Assembly: GCF_964340395.1 (NCBI RefSeq)
Contig: NC_135550.1
Span: 1,672,001 to 1,736,000, forward strand
Length of the DNA: 64,000 nucleotides
Reading direction: 5' to 3'
Origin: Glandiceps talaboti
Lineage: Eukaryota; Hemichordata; Enteropneusta; Spengelidae
Shown: positions 52,068 to 63,412 of the stretch, piece after piece
Numbering within the stretch: position 1 is the stretch's first letter
Layout: each line of letters starts with the position of its first letter
Position numbers and translations under genes: made by a program
The notes under the pieces: model-generated
Told to the model about the DNA's origin: nothing
The model's database searches: none
Seen by the model: only the letters and a program-made list of their open reading frames with translations

Positions 52068-52805
52068 CTAAAATTACAACAGAAATTGTCATAAGGTGAT
52101 ATCTCAACGATCAACATCAAATAATCACTTTCTTTATAGTAAAGACTTGGTCAGAAAAAGGCATTGATTTCGAGGGTCTTGCTTTTTGCTTGCATAGGCC
52201 GTCTGAAACCATCGACATCAACTGTAAATTTTGCATCATCGAAGGCGGCCTCTGCAGCATCAACTGAAAAATCATCATCATCGGCTCTGCAGCATCAACG
52301 GAAAATTCATCATCATCGGCAAATGCTGAAACATGCATCAACTTTTATCATCAACAGAAAATGCAGCAAATGCCAATGAAGCAAATACTTCAATGTCAAC
52401 AGCTGACGTTGACGACGTAAATGCAACATGGTGATTGTCCCAACCGGCTTTACGTCACGTCAATAGTGACCGTCAATGATGCTGCATATGGAACGAAGAT
52501 GAAATTTTAATATAATGCATGATTTTACACAGTAAACACCCATTGGAATGCATGTAATGTAATATAGCCTGATAGCAAGTGTGACACAGACGGAAAGTTT
52601 ATTTTTCCGTCCCTTTGTACATGAACTGGCGGATTTAGCAAAAGGAGTCAGCAAAATCAGACTAGGTAATGTATTCAACTATAATATTGAGAAATCTAAA
52701 CAATTTCTATTGGCTTATAAAAATGTGCTGCAGTTTAGCTTGAACTACTCTAAGCGATTTTAAGCTGTGGACGCCATTACTCATGTTAAGCTGAGATCTG
52801 GGGAG
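52068..52805. other. Nothing recognised
   Basis: Short imperfect repeats at about 52200-52380 (GCAGCATCAACGGAAAATCA). No exon of the transporter's N-terminus could be identified. Confidence 0.45.
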
Positions 52806-53243
52806 AAAATACTACTACTACTACTAGTACTAGTACTAGTACTACTTCTAGTAGTACTACTACTACTACAACTACTACTAGTAGTAGTAGTACCACCACC
52901 ACCACTACTACTAGTACTACTACTAGTACCACAACCACCACCACCACCACTACTACTACTAGTACCACCACCACTACTAGTACTACTACTACTAGTACCA
53001 CCACCACCACTACTACTACTAGTACTACTACTAGTACCACCACCACTACTACTAGTACTAGTACTACTACTAGTAGTACTACTACTACTACTACTAGTAC
53101 CACCACCACCACTACAACTACTACCACTACTAGTAGTACTACTACTACTACTACTAGTACCACCACCACTACTACTAGTACTAGTACTACTACTAGTAGT
53201 ACTACTACTACTACTACTAGTACCACCACCACCACTACAACTA

Positions 53244-53276
<33 letters not shown>

Positions 53277-53328
53277 TACTACTAGTACTACTACTACTAC
53301 TACTACTTGTACTACTACTACTACTACT
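52806..53328. repeat. (ACT/ACC)n trinucleotide repeat, 0.5 kb
   Basis: A nearly uninterrupted run of ACT, ACC and AGT triplets with CTAGTA junctions. A block of about 115 bp near 53030-53145 recurs at about 53145-53260, so part of it was duplicated as a unit. The long Leu/Val-coding frames on both strands are repeat artefacts. Confidence 0.97.
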
Positions 53329-53330
53329 AC

Positions 53331-53364
<34 letters not shown>

Positions 53365-53375
53365 TATAATAGTAC

Positions 53376-53416
<41 letters not shown>

Positions 53417-53425
53417 TATAATAAT
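53329..53425. repeat. (AAT)n microsatellite
   Basis: About 30 AAT units, interrupted once. Continues directly from the ACT/ACC run. Confidence 0.97.
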
Positions 53426-53439
53426 CGGGTTTATTCGAA

Positions 53440-54075
53440 TATTAACCACCCTACCTGGGGTAGTTTTTTATGCTGAGTTCAAAAAAGGGGGTCATTTTAT
53501 GAACATCTGTTGCCATGGTAATCAAAATCACCATAATATGTTAATCATTTTTCCAAAATTTGACATAAAACATTGAAAAAAAATAATACAGTGAAAAAAT
53601 GTTCTTGTATTAGACATGTATGAGTTAGTGCTACCTGGTGTAACATAAATTGTATAAAATTGGATGGCTGTTTCCATGGAAACATGAGGTAGATGTGAAA
53701 ATTATGTTTTCATTACATACACATACATCTCACAAATAACATTATAAATCTGATAAATATCTTTTTATTTGCACATTGACCCCACTACCAAGGGTAGTTT
53801 GTCATGCTGAATTCAAAAAAGTGGTCATTTAATGAACATCAGTTGCCATGGTAACCAAAATAACCATATTATGTGATTTTTTGAAAAATTATACATAAAA
53901 CACTTTAAAAATTTCAAATTTAGGAAAAAATATCATTGCTGTTTGAATGTATGGGTTGGTCATATATGTTGTAACAAGGTTTCATGAGTTTTGAAATTAT
54001 CTGTATCAAACCTATGCAATTCTAAAACTCTAAAATCACCAGAATAAATTGTAAATACCTAAACAGCAGTCCTTG
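53440..54075. repeat. Two-copy ~310-bp tandem duplication
   Basis: Two diverged copies (start near 53443 and 53760) share TACC-x-GGGTAGTTTTTTATGC, TGTTGCCATGGTAATCAAAA and a gap with ACATAAAACA. No coding signal. Confidence 0.75.
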
Positions 54076-56379
54076 ACAATTCCATTTACGCAGCTTGGTT
54101 CAGTCTTTTATCACAAAATCTTCAAAGTAAGTGTACACACACATTTGAGTACAAGTTGACATGATCGTTGACTCCATACTGTATATCATTGTTTGTACTT
54201 GGATTTTATCCAACAAAATATCGTCTGCTTTTAAATTCTCCAACTCAACTGACAACGTGATGTGCGTATGCGTACGTACATATTTCCGGGTCCCAGTGAC
54301 ACATGCCAAATTCAAAAGATAAGGACACAATATAGTTGGGATCGATCACAGTATCACTACATCGATTGTTACAGGAATATCAATATTATTATCCAGAATT
54401 TCTCAGTTGTGAAGCTTGCTGACAAGTGCAGTGTTATAAAGATGGCGACTGTTATATTTTGCGCATGCAAGTCGACTGACGTCACTAGAATGTATTACAA
54501 TGTAGCTATAGTTATCACGCGAATCACACATGTCATGTGCACTGAATTTATGTGTGTATGCAATGGTACGCATGTGCCATACACATATGATATACACAAG
54601 CAAGATATAGGCAGTGAAAGCAACCAGGTCACTACTTTATTGTTTACATGACTTTGCCGAACGACTAGGAATAATCAGTAATTTACAAGTTGCTAAAATT
54701 TACACGAAGTTGACTTAAAAACAGAAAGCGGCATTGCAAATATTTTGTAATGCATGCGTAGTCCGGATTGTTTGTCTTGCCATTGTTGCGTCTACCTGGA
54801 AAATTACATATATCTCGGCGAACACACATTCATATGGACAAAGCACAGTGCAGTGAATATGCCACGCTCCCACGTCAAAAATAAAAACAAAATAAATAAA
54901 TAAAACAAAAATTTGCACTGTAAGACATGCCTAGCCATAGTTCTCTTCATCATGTTCAAATTTTATTTTATTTTAGGAGACAGGAATGTCGATATTATTA
55001 TTTTATTTTACGAGACAAAAATAGTCGTAGATGATATATACGGCACCATGACACACTGTGTAAGCACGAGTAGTTTTTTGAAAGATGAAAAAACTGCTGC
55101 TGTGTGGATGGTAATGAACCCAATCAATAGAAAATGAAATAATCAAAAAAAAAGTGAGTACATAGTTATCAACAGAGATAGTACGTACATCCAACAACAT
55201 TTCCGATGACTTTGCTATTTGTGAGGCTAACTAGCCACTTCGCTGTAACACTGGGAGTATTAATCTTAGTATATTGTACTGCGACGACACATGATACGTC
55301 TAGATCAAAGGGGAACCTAGCGTTCGTTCGATACTGACGTGGCCATTGAAAACCAGACTGTCGTATTTTTCTCAAAAGAAACAAATCAGAGATACAGCAA
55401 CTTTGTAAACCATACATTTTGGAGTACATACATGTACACATAAAAAAGGATATTTCCGAGACAACCCATCCATGATCAGTGAACTCGCCCACGTTATTAC
55501 ATTGCCTCATGTGTTGTCTTCTCGTGAAGCCCTTTCTCATCCGATTTCTGTAAGTTCGCGAGTACGAAAATATCAGATCACTTTCGATTAGAATACAATA
55601 ATAGGGAATTAGAATGTTCCATTTGGTTCATTTCAGTGACATGTTATATTTAGAAAGTAGTGTGCTGTAGGTAGAAGACACGAGACAGGGTGTGTTTACG
55701 TGTAAATATGGCCCTAAATTCATATGCTACGACAAGGTTCGACCAGGGACGTATAAACTTCACCCTTCTATTTTTTTATCGTCATTATAAACCCCTTCAC
55801 TTTTTTATTTTCCTGACATGCAATTTTGAAATTACTTTTATTATATTTTAGGGCGGCCATTTTTATTTTTCTGTTTCTCATCTCCCGACCGACCCTAATT
55901 TGCAGCTCCGACATCAGAAAAAAACCTGTTTTTATTTCCGACCGACTCCTGATCCTGAGTTCAACACAGCAAGATTAGATTGTAAGGTTTGAACAAACAT
56001 CAAACGTTCCACATGGCGTCTTAGACCAGTGTTCCATTGTAAGACAGATTATCTAAAATTGGAGAGTGGCTTCCATGGAAACATAAAATATGCTTACATT
56101 ACAAATGCCATGTTTTAGTAAAGAAATACATCTGACATACACCTAGTACAAACGAACCCCATCTTGACATATTCTTGCCCTTTTCAGTTGCGCTGACATT
56201 TACAACCATGTACGTTAACGAAGTCATCAGCTCTACATACCTTTATCTATGAACAAAGTTCAACTTTCCTTTCTTCGCAGTGTAAATCATATATACATAT
56301 ATATGCACACGTAGTACATAAACTTCAGTTGAATATATGACATGATCGTGATGGATAAGCGATGTAACATTCGATTCAT
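54076..56379. other. No gene supported
   Basis: Several short frames, none with recognisable domains. A minus-strand frame at about 55169-55340 is fairly long and not repetitive, but I cannot assign it. The missing transporter N-terminus was looked for here and not found. Confidence 0.4.
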
Positions 56380-56426
56380 TTAAGATCATTTAAATTTGCC
56401 GATAAAGTCTCCCTCTAATAGCAAGC

Positions 56427-57321
56427 ATGAAGTGTAACGACTGTGGAACACGACGTGGAGTTCGTCTATGTAATGGGGATTTAGACCTCTGCAAAGACTG
56501 CAATGCAAAAAGATTCCCGACTTCGAACTCAACACCAAGTGTCAACATGACTGCGGGTAATGATGATGCAACAGTCGACACCAAGTTTACCAGTATTCTT
56601 ATGACTCTCGATACCCTTTCAAAGAAAGTCGACAGCATAGGCATACTTCAAGGTAAAATTGACACTCTACAGAACTCTGTACAGTACATGAATTCTTTTT
56701 TTTGAAGAATACCGAGAACAAATAGCGAAGGTCGAGAGCGAAAACAAAGAACTAAAACAACAGCTGTCACTGACGCAAGAGAAATTATCGACGACCGAGC
56801 GGGAAATGCAGGACTTACAACAGTACACAAGGCGTAACAATTTAGAAATTCACGGTATCCCAGAGATGGTTGATGAAAACACTGACGAGATTGTCACCAA
56901 AGTTGCGGAAAGTGTTGGAGTACAGATTAATAACACAGATATAGACATAAGCCATCGTTTACCGATAAAACAACAAGGACAACAACAACAACAACAACCT
57001 CAGATGAGACGTCCAGCGCCAATCATCGTCTGCTTTGTCAGACGTACACTCCGAAACCAATTGTATGATTCGAGGAGAAAAACAAGACCAATAAAGACAT
57101 CAATATATGTGGCGAGAATGGTGCGATCAACTCACTATAAATTATATCAATGAACAGTTGACAGCCACAAACAAGCAACTCTTCTATGAAGCCAACAGAA
57201 AGCACAAGCAAGTAGGGTGGAAATTTGCCTGGACACACAATGGTAATATTTATGCCAGGAAAGAAAAAGGACAACAACATCTCTGTATCAGGTCTGTCAA
57301 TGATTTGCAGAATATCATCTA
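56427..57321 (+). pseudogene. LINE ORF1 remnant with N-terminal Cys zinc finger
   Basis: Starts MKCNDCGTRRGVRLCNGDLD with a second C-x-x-C (CKDCNAKRF). This is a C-x2-C...C-x2-C finger, like the PHD-type finger of CR1 ORF1 proteins. The frame shifts at a T run (56694-56703). A coiled coil (KVESENKELKQQLSLTQEKL) and an RRM-like part follow (RRNNLEIHGIPEM, then APIIVCFVRR). A second shift occurs near 57110 and the C-terminal domain follows (FYEANRKHKQVGWKFAWTHN). A CAACAA run encodes polyglutamine at about 56975-57000. Confidence 0.8.
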
Positions 57322-57372
57322 ATGGTAATCTGTATGTAGTTACTCAGTGTTTCAGGCTAATCTCATTGCACA

Positions 57373-60062
57373 ATGTCAACTTTCTTTGAAAATACAGAGG
57401 ATACTCATAAGTTTACTTGTCAATCATATTCTGTAGAAGATATTAATCGCTTTTATGCTACTAAATCTCAACATCAAAATCTAAATCTTTTACATCTTAA
57501 CATATGTTCCTTGAAGAAGAATTTTGATGACTTTCATTTATTTCACAACAGTATGACGCAGACAACATTCCATGTTATTACCCTGTCTGAAATATGGCAG
57601 GTGGACTGTCCATCTTTGTTTAATTTACCAGATTATAGATTTGTGTGTAAACAGAGACAACCTGGCTTTATTGGCGGAGGGGTTGGTGTGTATATTCAGA
57701 GTTCTGTCAATTTTGAAGTTCTTCAGGATATAAGTATTCACAATTCTGAATCTTTATGGTTAAAGCTACACATAGGTTCAAAAAAATATCACATTAGGTG
57801 TTATTTACAGAAAACCAGGAACTCCTGTAGATATCTTCACCAATGAACTTGAAAACACTTTATGGAAGCTGAACTCAACAAAATTCGATTGCGTTATTGC
57901 AGGTGACCTTAATATTGACTTTTCAAATTGTGACAATCAACACCAGCAACAACTAATGAATTCCCTCTCTGCGTTTAATTTTAAACAACTTATCACTATA
58001 CCAACTCGTATTGCAGATCACTCCAGTACTATAATAGATCACATTTACTGTAATTTTTCAAACTCCTATGTCCTAACTGTGAAACCATTGTAACAGACAT
58101 ATCTGACCATTTTCCTATTTTTGCGTCTTTCGACAATTTAATGTCAATATTTAATGGTGATGATTTACCCCTGGTAAGAAACTTTTCAGGATATGACAAG
58201 TCTTTGTTCTGCCATGTTTTCCAAGAGACTAATTGGTATTCAGTGTTGAATTCCAATGATGTAAACAGAGCGTATGAAATTTTCACTGACACATTCAGTG
58301 ACATCTGTTCCAAACACGCACCCTTTGTTAAACCGAAGAAAAAACACACCAAACGTAGCAAACCTTGGATCACCCATGGTCTCAAAAAATCAATCAGTAC
58401 CAAGTATAAACTCTATCACAAGCTTGTAGCTAAAAAGTTTGAATACGGACTGAAGGTCAAATACAAGAATTACAGAAATGTTTTGACTACCCTTCTGAGG
58501 AAATCAAAAAAGTTGTATTATAGTAACACACTTAAAGCTTGCCGTGGTGACTCGACCAAGCTCTGGAAAGAAATCAATGGCTTGTTAGGTAAAACTCATG
58601 GACCCCAGTCTCATCTTCCTAGCAAAATTAATATCGATAAAGATGTTAATCACACCTCTCACCCTGACAACACTATAACAGATCCTCTCCATATTGTACA
58701 AACTTTCAATGATTTCTTTTCAAACATAGGTAGAAACTTAGCTGACAATGTAAATAGTAATTCTAATTATAAGAACTTTATTCATTCGTCATGTAACTCA
58801 TCCATTTATTTTCACCCTATCTCAAAACAAGATGTCATTAATGAAATCATGTTACTAAACCCCTCTAAAGCAACTGGTTACGATAACTTACCTGCCCGAT
58901 TGCTTCGTGATGGCGCTAGTGCCATTGCTACACCACTTTGCCATATCATAGTTTAAATATGAACTAGACAACAAAAACAATGTAGGGATCATTCTAATGG
59001 ATCTATCTAAGGCGTTCGACTCGATTCCGCACGGTCTACTTTGTGCAAAACTGTCAGCATATGGCTTAGAAAAGGGGTCAGTTGAGTTGATTAAAGCATA
59101 CCTATCTAACCGCAGTCAAAGGGTCAAATTAAATGGTCATTTTTCTGATTGGGCGAAGCTCATCAAAGGCGTTCCACAAGGATCAGTACTGGGACCGACC
59201 TTGTTCAATATCTTTCTTAATGATATATTTTACTTCATTTTAACCTGCAAATTGAATTCTTATGCTGACGATAATCAGATATTTTATGCAAACAAAGATA
59301 TTACTGATCTTATGCAAAAGCTAACTTCTGATCTATATATAGCTACACAGTGGTTTAGTAATAATCTGATGAAGATTAACCCAGAGAAATCACAGTTTAT
59401 GCTTATGGGTAATGAAAGCACTGGTGAAAATAACATTAACGTCTCCAATGTTAACATTTCTAGTAGTGAAAACGTAGATCTTTTGGGGGTTAATATTGAC
59501 AACAAATTAAATTTGTACTAAAGTAAACAAACACTTGGCAGTCATTAGACGACTGAAGAAATTTATCCCGACTGACGCCAAAGTACTTCTATATAATAGC
59601 CTTATCTCTCCACTTTTGAATTATTGTAGTAGTATATGGAGTGGCTGCAGTAAAAGAAATCTTGATAAGCTAGAGAAATTGAATCACAAGGTAATTAGTC
59701 TTGTCTTCCATGACTACAGTAGCAGTTATGACAGGCTCCTTAAGAACCAAAACCTTGTCAGCCTTTCAGAACAAAGAAACAACAATGTAGCTAAATTAGT
59801 TTTTAAAGCATTAACAGGTACCGCTCCTATTTACATCACTGACATGCTCACACCTAGGGCTACTACTCATAATTTAAGGGGGGATAACATATTGAAAATT
59901 CCAAGAGTTCATACCACCAAATACGGCTTGCACTCTTTTTCGTATCAGGCACCAGTAATTTGGAACAAACTGAGTAATGATCTAAGGATGGCTGATAATC
60001 TAGCGTCTTTTAAACGCAAAATAAAGCAAGGCAATGTCTCTCAACCGATGTTTTACTTGTAA
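57373..60062 (+). pseudogene. LINE ORF2 remnant lacking RT motifs 1-2
   Basis: Endonuclease: LLHLNICSLKKNFDDFHLF, TLSEIW, GGVGVYIQ, then in another frame VIAGDLNIDFSN. A frame from 58141 carries the linker up to NPSKATGYDNLPARLLRDGA and ends at HII. The next codons (from 58952) go directly to VGIILMDLSKAFDSIPHGLL, so about 90 residues of the RT fingers are deleted. Then come GVPQGSVLGPTLFNIFLNDI and the catalytic NSYADDNQIF, and after a further break near 59520 the thumb and C-terminus, with SGCSKRNLDKLEKLNHKVIS and HSFSYQAPVIWNKL. Confidence 0.87.
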
Positions 60063-60318
60063 TTTAGTGTTGTTGGACGACTTAATACGCAATGTGTTTT
60101 CCATCATTTTATATATCAGCTCTAGGTTTTAATGTTGAATGTCTTTTGAGTCTTTGTTGTTGGTTTGTTTTGTTTGGTATATAAGTTTTTAATGTGTTGT
60201 ATATTTTATCTTCATGACGGTTTTACTGTAGTTTTTTATTAATATTTTACATCTCGGATGTATTAGCACATTTGTGCTACTTTTTAAACCGAGTATAAAT
60301 AAAATAAATAAATAAATA

Positions 60319-60603
60319 ACTCTTTCACTTTCATGCGGTATTTTTCCTGATAGTCTTAAAATTGCTCGAGTAACTCCAATTTACAAAAAAGGGTCCCCAT
60401 ATAACACTGGTAACTATCGACCAATTTCCCTCCTTCCACAACTTAGCAAAGTTTTTGAAAAAGTTATTTACAGGCAACTAATTTCTTTTCTCGACAGACA
60501 TTCCTTGATTTACCCCCATCAGTATGGTTTCAGGAAAACATATAGCACTAAACTAGCATTGGTTAATCTCCTTGAAGATATTTTACAAAAGATTGATAAT
60601 TTA
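60319..60603 (+). pseudogene. Second LINE, RT N-terminal motifs
   Basis: Encodes LSLSCGIFPDSLKIARVTPI, YKKGSPYNTGNYRPISLLPQ and YGFRKTYSTKLALVNLLEDI, then is cut by an inverted LINE and resumes at 62039. 5' truncated: no endonuclease. Confidence 0.85.
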
Positions 60604-62038
60604 TTTTTTTATTTTTTTATTTAATTTATTTAAAACACTGCATCCATAAATGGGTTTTCGTGCAGATGTTAAAAGAAAAAATATATAAATGTACATAAAG
60701 CAGAACACATACAATAAAAACAGTAAGGTAGAATATAAAATCTACAATGACATTAAAAAAACCATAAAGCTATTTGATTCTATTGTTTGCAACAATGGAT
60801 GCCCTATATGCAAAAGATCTATTATGCGCATTTGGGATAGTAATTGCTTCTAGTATTGTGCGAATGAATTGAGGAGTTTGTAGTCAATAGATCTGAAATA
60901 TAGGATGGAACTTTGTTTCTGAGACATTTGATAACAAGTTTGTTGAAATGTTTATCGTGCCTTTCTTGAATTGTTGGCCAGTCTAACGAGATTCTGGCAG
61001 CAGTAACGTGATCAGGTTTTTTCAGACCACATTGAATGCGGACTGCAAGATTGACAATGCGTTGCAAGCTGGCTTTAAGTGTAAGGTTGCAGTTTGAGTA
61101 GATGCTATCACAATAATCTAAGAGTGAGAAAACAGTGGCAGAGATTACATGTTTTCGAATATTGTCGGGTATACATCGTCTGGCCCGGGCCAGTCTGATG
61201 AGGCGGTATCCGCAGGCCCGACGAAGATAAGCGACGTGGTGTGACCATTTGAGTTCAGAGTCAAGTCTGATACCCAGACAAGTAGCAGTGGAGGTCGAGT
61301 GAATTGTATGGTCTCTGACTTTGAGAATTTTGATATGGTCGGGTACTTTTTTAAGTAGTTGACTGGTGCCGAGGAACATATATTGATATTTTGAAATGTT
61401 TGGTTTTAGTAAGTTTGAGTGAAACCAGGTTGTTAGGCGGTCGATTTCGTTGGCCATTTCACTGTGCAAGTTGTCAAGTTGTGAGATAGATGCAGACTTT
61501 AGGATGTTAATATCATCAGCATATCCGTACACAGGTGTATCTGATTTTATCCAGGTCGGAAGGTCATTGATGTACAGAGAGAAGAGAAGTGGTCCACAGA
61601 CGCTGCCTTGAGGTACGCCGGTTACAACAGGAGTCTGATCTGAAGTTATCTTTCCAAGTTTAACATACTGTGTACGGTCTGAGAGGTAACTTTGAAACCA
61701 GGTCAGCGCAGTTGGGTGGATGTTGTAACGTCGGAGTTTGTGTACTAGGATTTCATGGTTAACTGAGTCAAATGCTTTCGATAAGTTCAGCATCAGAAGA
61801 CATGATATTTTCTTTGTATGCATATTTTGAAGTATGTCATCGGTGATCTTTTGTAGTAGTGTTGATGTTGAATGTCGTTGTCGAAAACCGGAGAAAGTTG
61901 GATGAAGAATATTATTTGTTTCCAAGTAAGCACTGAATTGCTTACAGACAAGTCGTTCCAAAACCTTTGACAAGGTAGGCAATAATGAGATGGGCCGGTA
62001 ATTAGAAATGTCTTGTTTATCCTGTTTTCCATTTTTGA
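60604..62038 (-). mobile_element. Third LINE, inserted in reverse inside the second
   Basis: The plus-strand T-rich start (60604-60640) is its A-rich tail. It is 5' truncated inside the RT. Target duplication is only a few A/T bases and cannot be set exactly. Confidence 0.82.
60822..62038 (-). pseudogene. Truncated LINE reverse transcriptase, open frame
   Basis: The open frame starts inside the element at about 62038 with SNYRPISLLPTLSKVLERLV. It continues GFRQRHSTSTLLQKI, MLNLSKAFDSVNHEILVHKL, GVPQGSVCGPLLFSLYINDL and the catalytic VYGYADDINIL. The thumb follows, then SLLDYCDSIYSN and the C-terminal SIHSHNTRSNYYPKCA. No stop interrupts about 400 codons, so this truncated copy is fairly young. 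It has no ATG at its start and no endonuclease, so it is not a functional gene. Confidence 0.87.
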
Positions 62039-63412
62039 AGATGGGAATGTAGTATTAGGAGTCTATCTTGATCTGGCTAAAGCATTTGATACCATTGATC
62101 ACAAAATTCTCTTAGATAAACTCAACTACTATGGAGTGAGGGGTGTCCCACATAACTGGTTTAAAAGCTACTTGTCCAACAGAAAACAGTTTGTTAAGGT
62201 TGGCAGGTACAGCTCCTCACATAAACTTATTAGTCATGGAGTGCCTCGGGGATCTATTCTGGGTCCCATACTTTTCCTTCTTTATATCAACGATCTTCCT
62301 TACTATTCCTCTTACTTCAAATCAAACCTTTTTGCAGATGACTCAACTTTCTTTCATTCCTTCTCAAATAATGTGAATATCGATTATGCTAACCTTCACT
62401 TCAAAGACATTGTTAACTGGTGTTCGGCAAACAAATTAACCATTAACCAGGATAAAACTAATTACATTCTCTTTTCCACACATCAAAGCTCATTTCATCG
62501 GAACGGGTCAATTTTTATTAACACAAAAGAAGTTAAAGAGACTGAACAGGTATCACATTTAGGCATTACCCTTGACTGCCACGACGTGGAAATCGCACAT
62601 AAACAATATATGTGCAAGGATCAGTCCCAAAATTGGAATAATTACCAAACTTAGACACTTTGTTCCAAGGCATGTTCTGCTTTTATTGTTTAACTCTCTT
62701 GTCCTTCCCCATATTTCATATTGCCTTGAAGTTTGGGGAAACACTTACCCCTCTAGATCTGCTGCTTTAGTCCCTCGTCATAAGCTCCTAAAGAGGTTAG
62801 TGCGTGTAATGACCTTCAGTCCTCCATGAACTCCTAGTGAACCACTATTCAAGGAATTAAATATTTTGAATATTTACCAACAATTAAATTACCAGGTTGG
62901 AATATTCATTTATGACCTCTTAACAGGCAGATTACCTCACAAATTCACAGACTATTTCACTTTTCCAAGTCATGGCTACAACACTAGATCTACAGCACAC
63001 TCTCATGTCCTTATTCCAAAAAGAAATCTTCGTCTGGGTCAATTTTCACTTAGATACCATGGAGCTAAATTTTGGAATAACTTACCTGCATCAATTAAAC
63101 ATATCCAGATAAGAAATCATTTCAAGCGTGCCCTCAGAGATTGTATTATTCTAATGTAATTTTATTTGTATTTAATGTATTTTTCACACCCAAAATGTAT
63201 ATACCTACGTACATGTATTCTTCTTTTTTCTGATTAATTTATACTTTTCATGAGCCGGAGCGGGGGGGGGGGGGATGGGTGACTGGACACCCACTAGCTT
63301 TTCATTAGCTCTCTTCCAGCACCCAGTCGCATTTGTCATTTTCATTATTTTCGTTTCGATTGTATTTATTTATTAATTTGTGTTATTGCGAATAAAGAAC
63401 TTATATATTACG
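62039..63412 (+). pseudogene. Second LINE, RT catalytic part to 3' end
   Basis: Continues directly from 60603: FEDGNVVLGVYLDLAKAFDT, GVPRGSILGPILFLLYINDL and the catalytic SNLFADDSTFFHSF. Frame breaks occur near 62580 and 62830. The C-terminal block HGYNTRSTAHSHVLIPKRNL and GAKFWNNLPASIKH ends at 63159. The 3' UTR contains a G run (about 63261) and ends near AATAAAGAAC (63393-63402). Confidence 0.85.

Larger units (their letters stand above)
38433..50708 (+). mobile_element. G-run DNA transposon split by two later insertions
   Basis: Pieces 38433-39014, 45685-45958 and 49538-50708 together are colinear with the copy at 12597-14531. The left TIR is missing or diverged. The right end has the G-run boxes and GAACTGACCGGTCCCTTAG. 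The first gap is an LTR retrotransposon and the second a Helentron-like element. Both can be removed to restore continuity with the homologous copy. A (CA)n run at 49887-49910 is private to this copy. Confidence 0.85.
56380..60318 (+). mobile_element. CR1/L2-like LINE, decayed
   Basis: About 3.9 kb: ORF1 remnant, ORF2 remnant, then a 3' UTR ending in a (AAAT)n tail at 60298-60318. The RT core has lost its N-terminal third. Frame breaks in both ORFs show that it is inactive. Confidence 0.85.

Noticed and set aside
52767-53285. Long Leu/Val-coding frame
   Set aside because: It is the ACT/ACC microsatellite read through; open frames occur on both strands.
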